Origin: Cytophagales bacterium | GTDB taxonomy: Bacteria; Bacteroidota; Bacteroidia; Cytophagales; Cyclobacteriaceae | Assembly: GCA_029262955.1 (NCBI GenBank) | Contig: JAJCYL010000712.1 | Span: 1-15,139 of the forward strand | Length of the DNA stretch: 15,139 bases | Direction: 5' to 3' | Made by a program: the position numbers and the translations under genes | Shown here: piece after piece, positions 14,773-15,139 of the stretch | Layout: each line of letters opens with the position of its first letter | Position numbering within the stretch: position 1 is the first letter of the stretch | The notes under the pieces: generated by a model | Told to the model about the DNA's origin: nothing | Databases searched by the model: none | What the model saw: only the letters and a program-made list of their open reading frames with translations

Positions 14773-15139
14773 ATGAGTCAAGCAATGAAACAATTACTAT
14801 TGAAAGGGAAAATTCTTCTACTGTTGATTTCCATGCATTCTCTGAATGCTCAAGACACCAAACTGTTCAATGGAAGCGATCTAAGCGGCTGGTACATGGA
14901 CGTTCCAGCAATGGATAGTCTCCCTGATATCAGAAAACCATTTCTGGTCAGAGATGGAAATTTAGTAAGTCTTGGCACTCCAAATGGCCACCTGATAACT
15001 GATGAAGTTTTTGAGAACTACCGCATAAATGTGAGGTACAGATTTGTTGGTGAACCTGGAAACTGTGGTGTATTGGTTCATTGTTCAACGCCTCGTGCCC
15101 TTTATAAAATGTTTCCTAAATCAATTGAAGTACAAATGA
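14773..15139 (+). CDS. Secreted DUF1080 / 3-keto-disaccharide hydrolase family protein (5' part)
   Basis: This frame opens at ATG 14773 and is cut by the right edge after 122 codons. A Sec signal peptide ends SLNA (cleavage after residue 26); ATG 14785 is an equally usable start. The mature part begins TKLFNGSDLSGW, the standard opening of DUF1080 (PF06439) concanavalin-like domains. It continues with VRDGNLV, GHLIT and, near the visible end, PKSIEVQ, also typical of the family. Some members hydrolyse 3-keto-glycosides made by oxidoreductases; others are only carbohydrate-binding folds. It is divergent from the GH109 gene and may share its regulation. Intactness of the remainder is unknown. 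Confidence 0.85.
   Translation, partial: MSQAMKQLLLKGKILLLLISMHSLNAQDTKLFNGSDLSGWYMDVPAMDSLPDIRKPFLVRDGNLVSLGTPNGHLITDEVFENYRINVRYRFVGEPGNCGVLVHCSTPRALYKMFPKSIEVQM

Noticed and set aside
1..15139. CRISPR array, tRNA/rRNA genes, insertion sequences or phage genes
   Set aside because: No regularly spaced repeats, transposase or integrase motifs, or RNA gene signatures were seen anywhere in the window.

Overview
The window is AT-rich, compactly organised DNA. It resembles a Bacteroidota genome (Cytophagales or Flavobacteriales type): many secreted proteins with Sec, lipoprotein or Tat signals, few recognisable Shine-Dalgarno sites, and one TAnnTTTG-like promoter candidate. The lineage is inferred from style only; no rRNA or housekeeping marker is present. 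Both ends cut through genes.

Layout. Positions 1-6871 form a tight plus-strand operon: the 3' end of an AgaS-type sugar isomerase/deaminase, a PfkB sugar kinase, a class II aldolase fused in frame to a signal peptide and an amidohydrolase, a GH36-like lipoprotein glycosidase, and a Tat-exported FAD oxidoreductase. It meets a minus-strand gene set head to head at 6872-6892. Reading leftward from 14600, that set contains a GH109-type Tat-exported alpha-N-acetylgalactosaminidase, an HGSNAT/NagX-like membrane acetyltransferase, a D-lyxose ketol-isomerase, a small membrane PH-like protein, two paralogous exported amidohydrolases, and a Tat-exported NodB-like deacetylase. A divergent secreted DUF1080 (3-keto-disaccharide hydrolase family) gene starts at 14773 and runs off the right edge.

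Interpretation. The AgaS + PfkB + class II aldolase trio is the known lower pathway for galactosamine-6-phosphate: deamination to tagatose-6-phosphate, phosphorylation, and cleavage to triose phosphates. With GH109 and GH36-like enzymes outside the cytoplasm, the locus reads as a catabolic cluster for alpha-linked GalNAc or GalN glycans. The deacetylase-like protein suggests a possible second route in which GalNAc is deacetylated before a GH36-type enzyme removes GalN. This resembles the published Flavonifractor plautii A-antigen pathway, but equivalence is inferred. The three amidohydrolases, the FAD oxidoreductase, the lyxose isomerase and DUF1080 imply a substrate or modification beyond plain GalNAc. 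No SusC/SusD pair, transporter or regulator is present in the window.

The most unusual object is the 631-residue aldolase / internal signal peptide / amidohydrolase reading frame at 1467-3362. It would join a cytoplasmic enzyme to an exported one.
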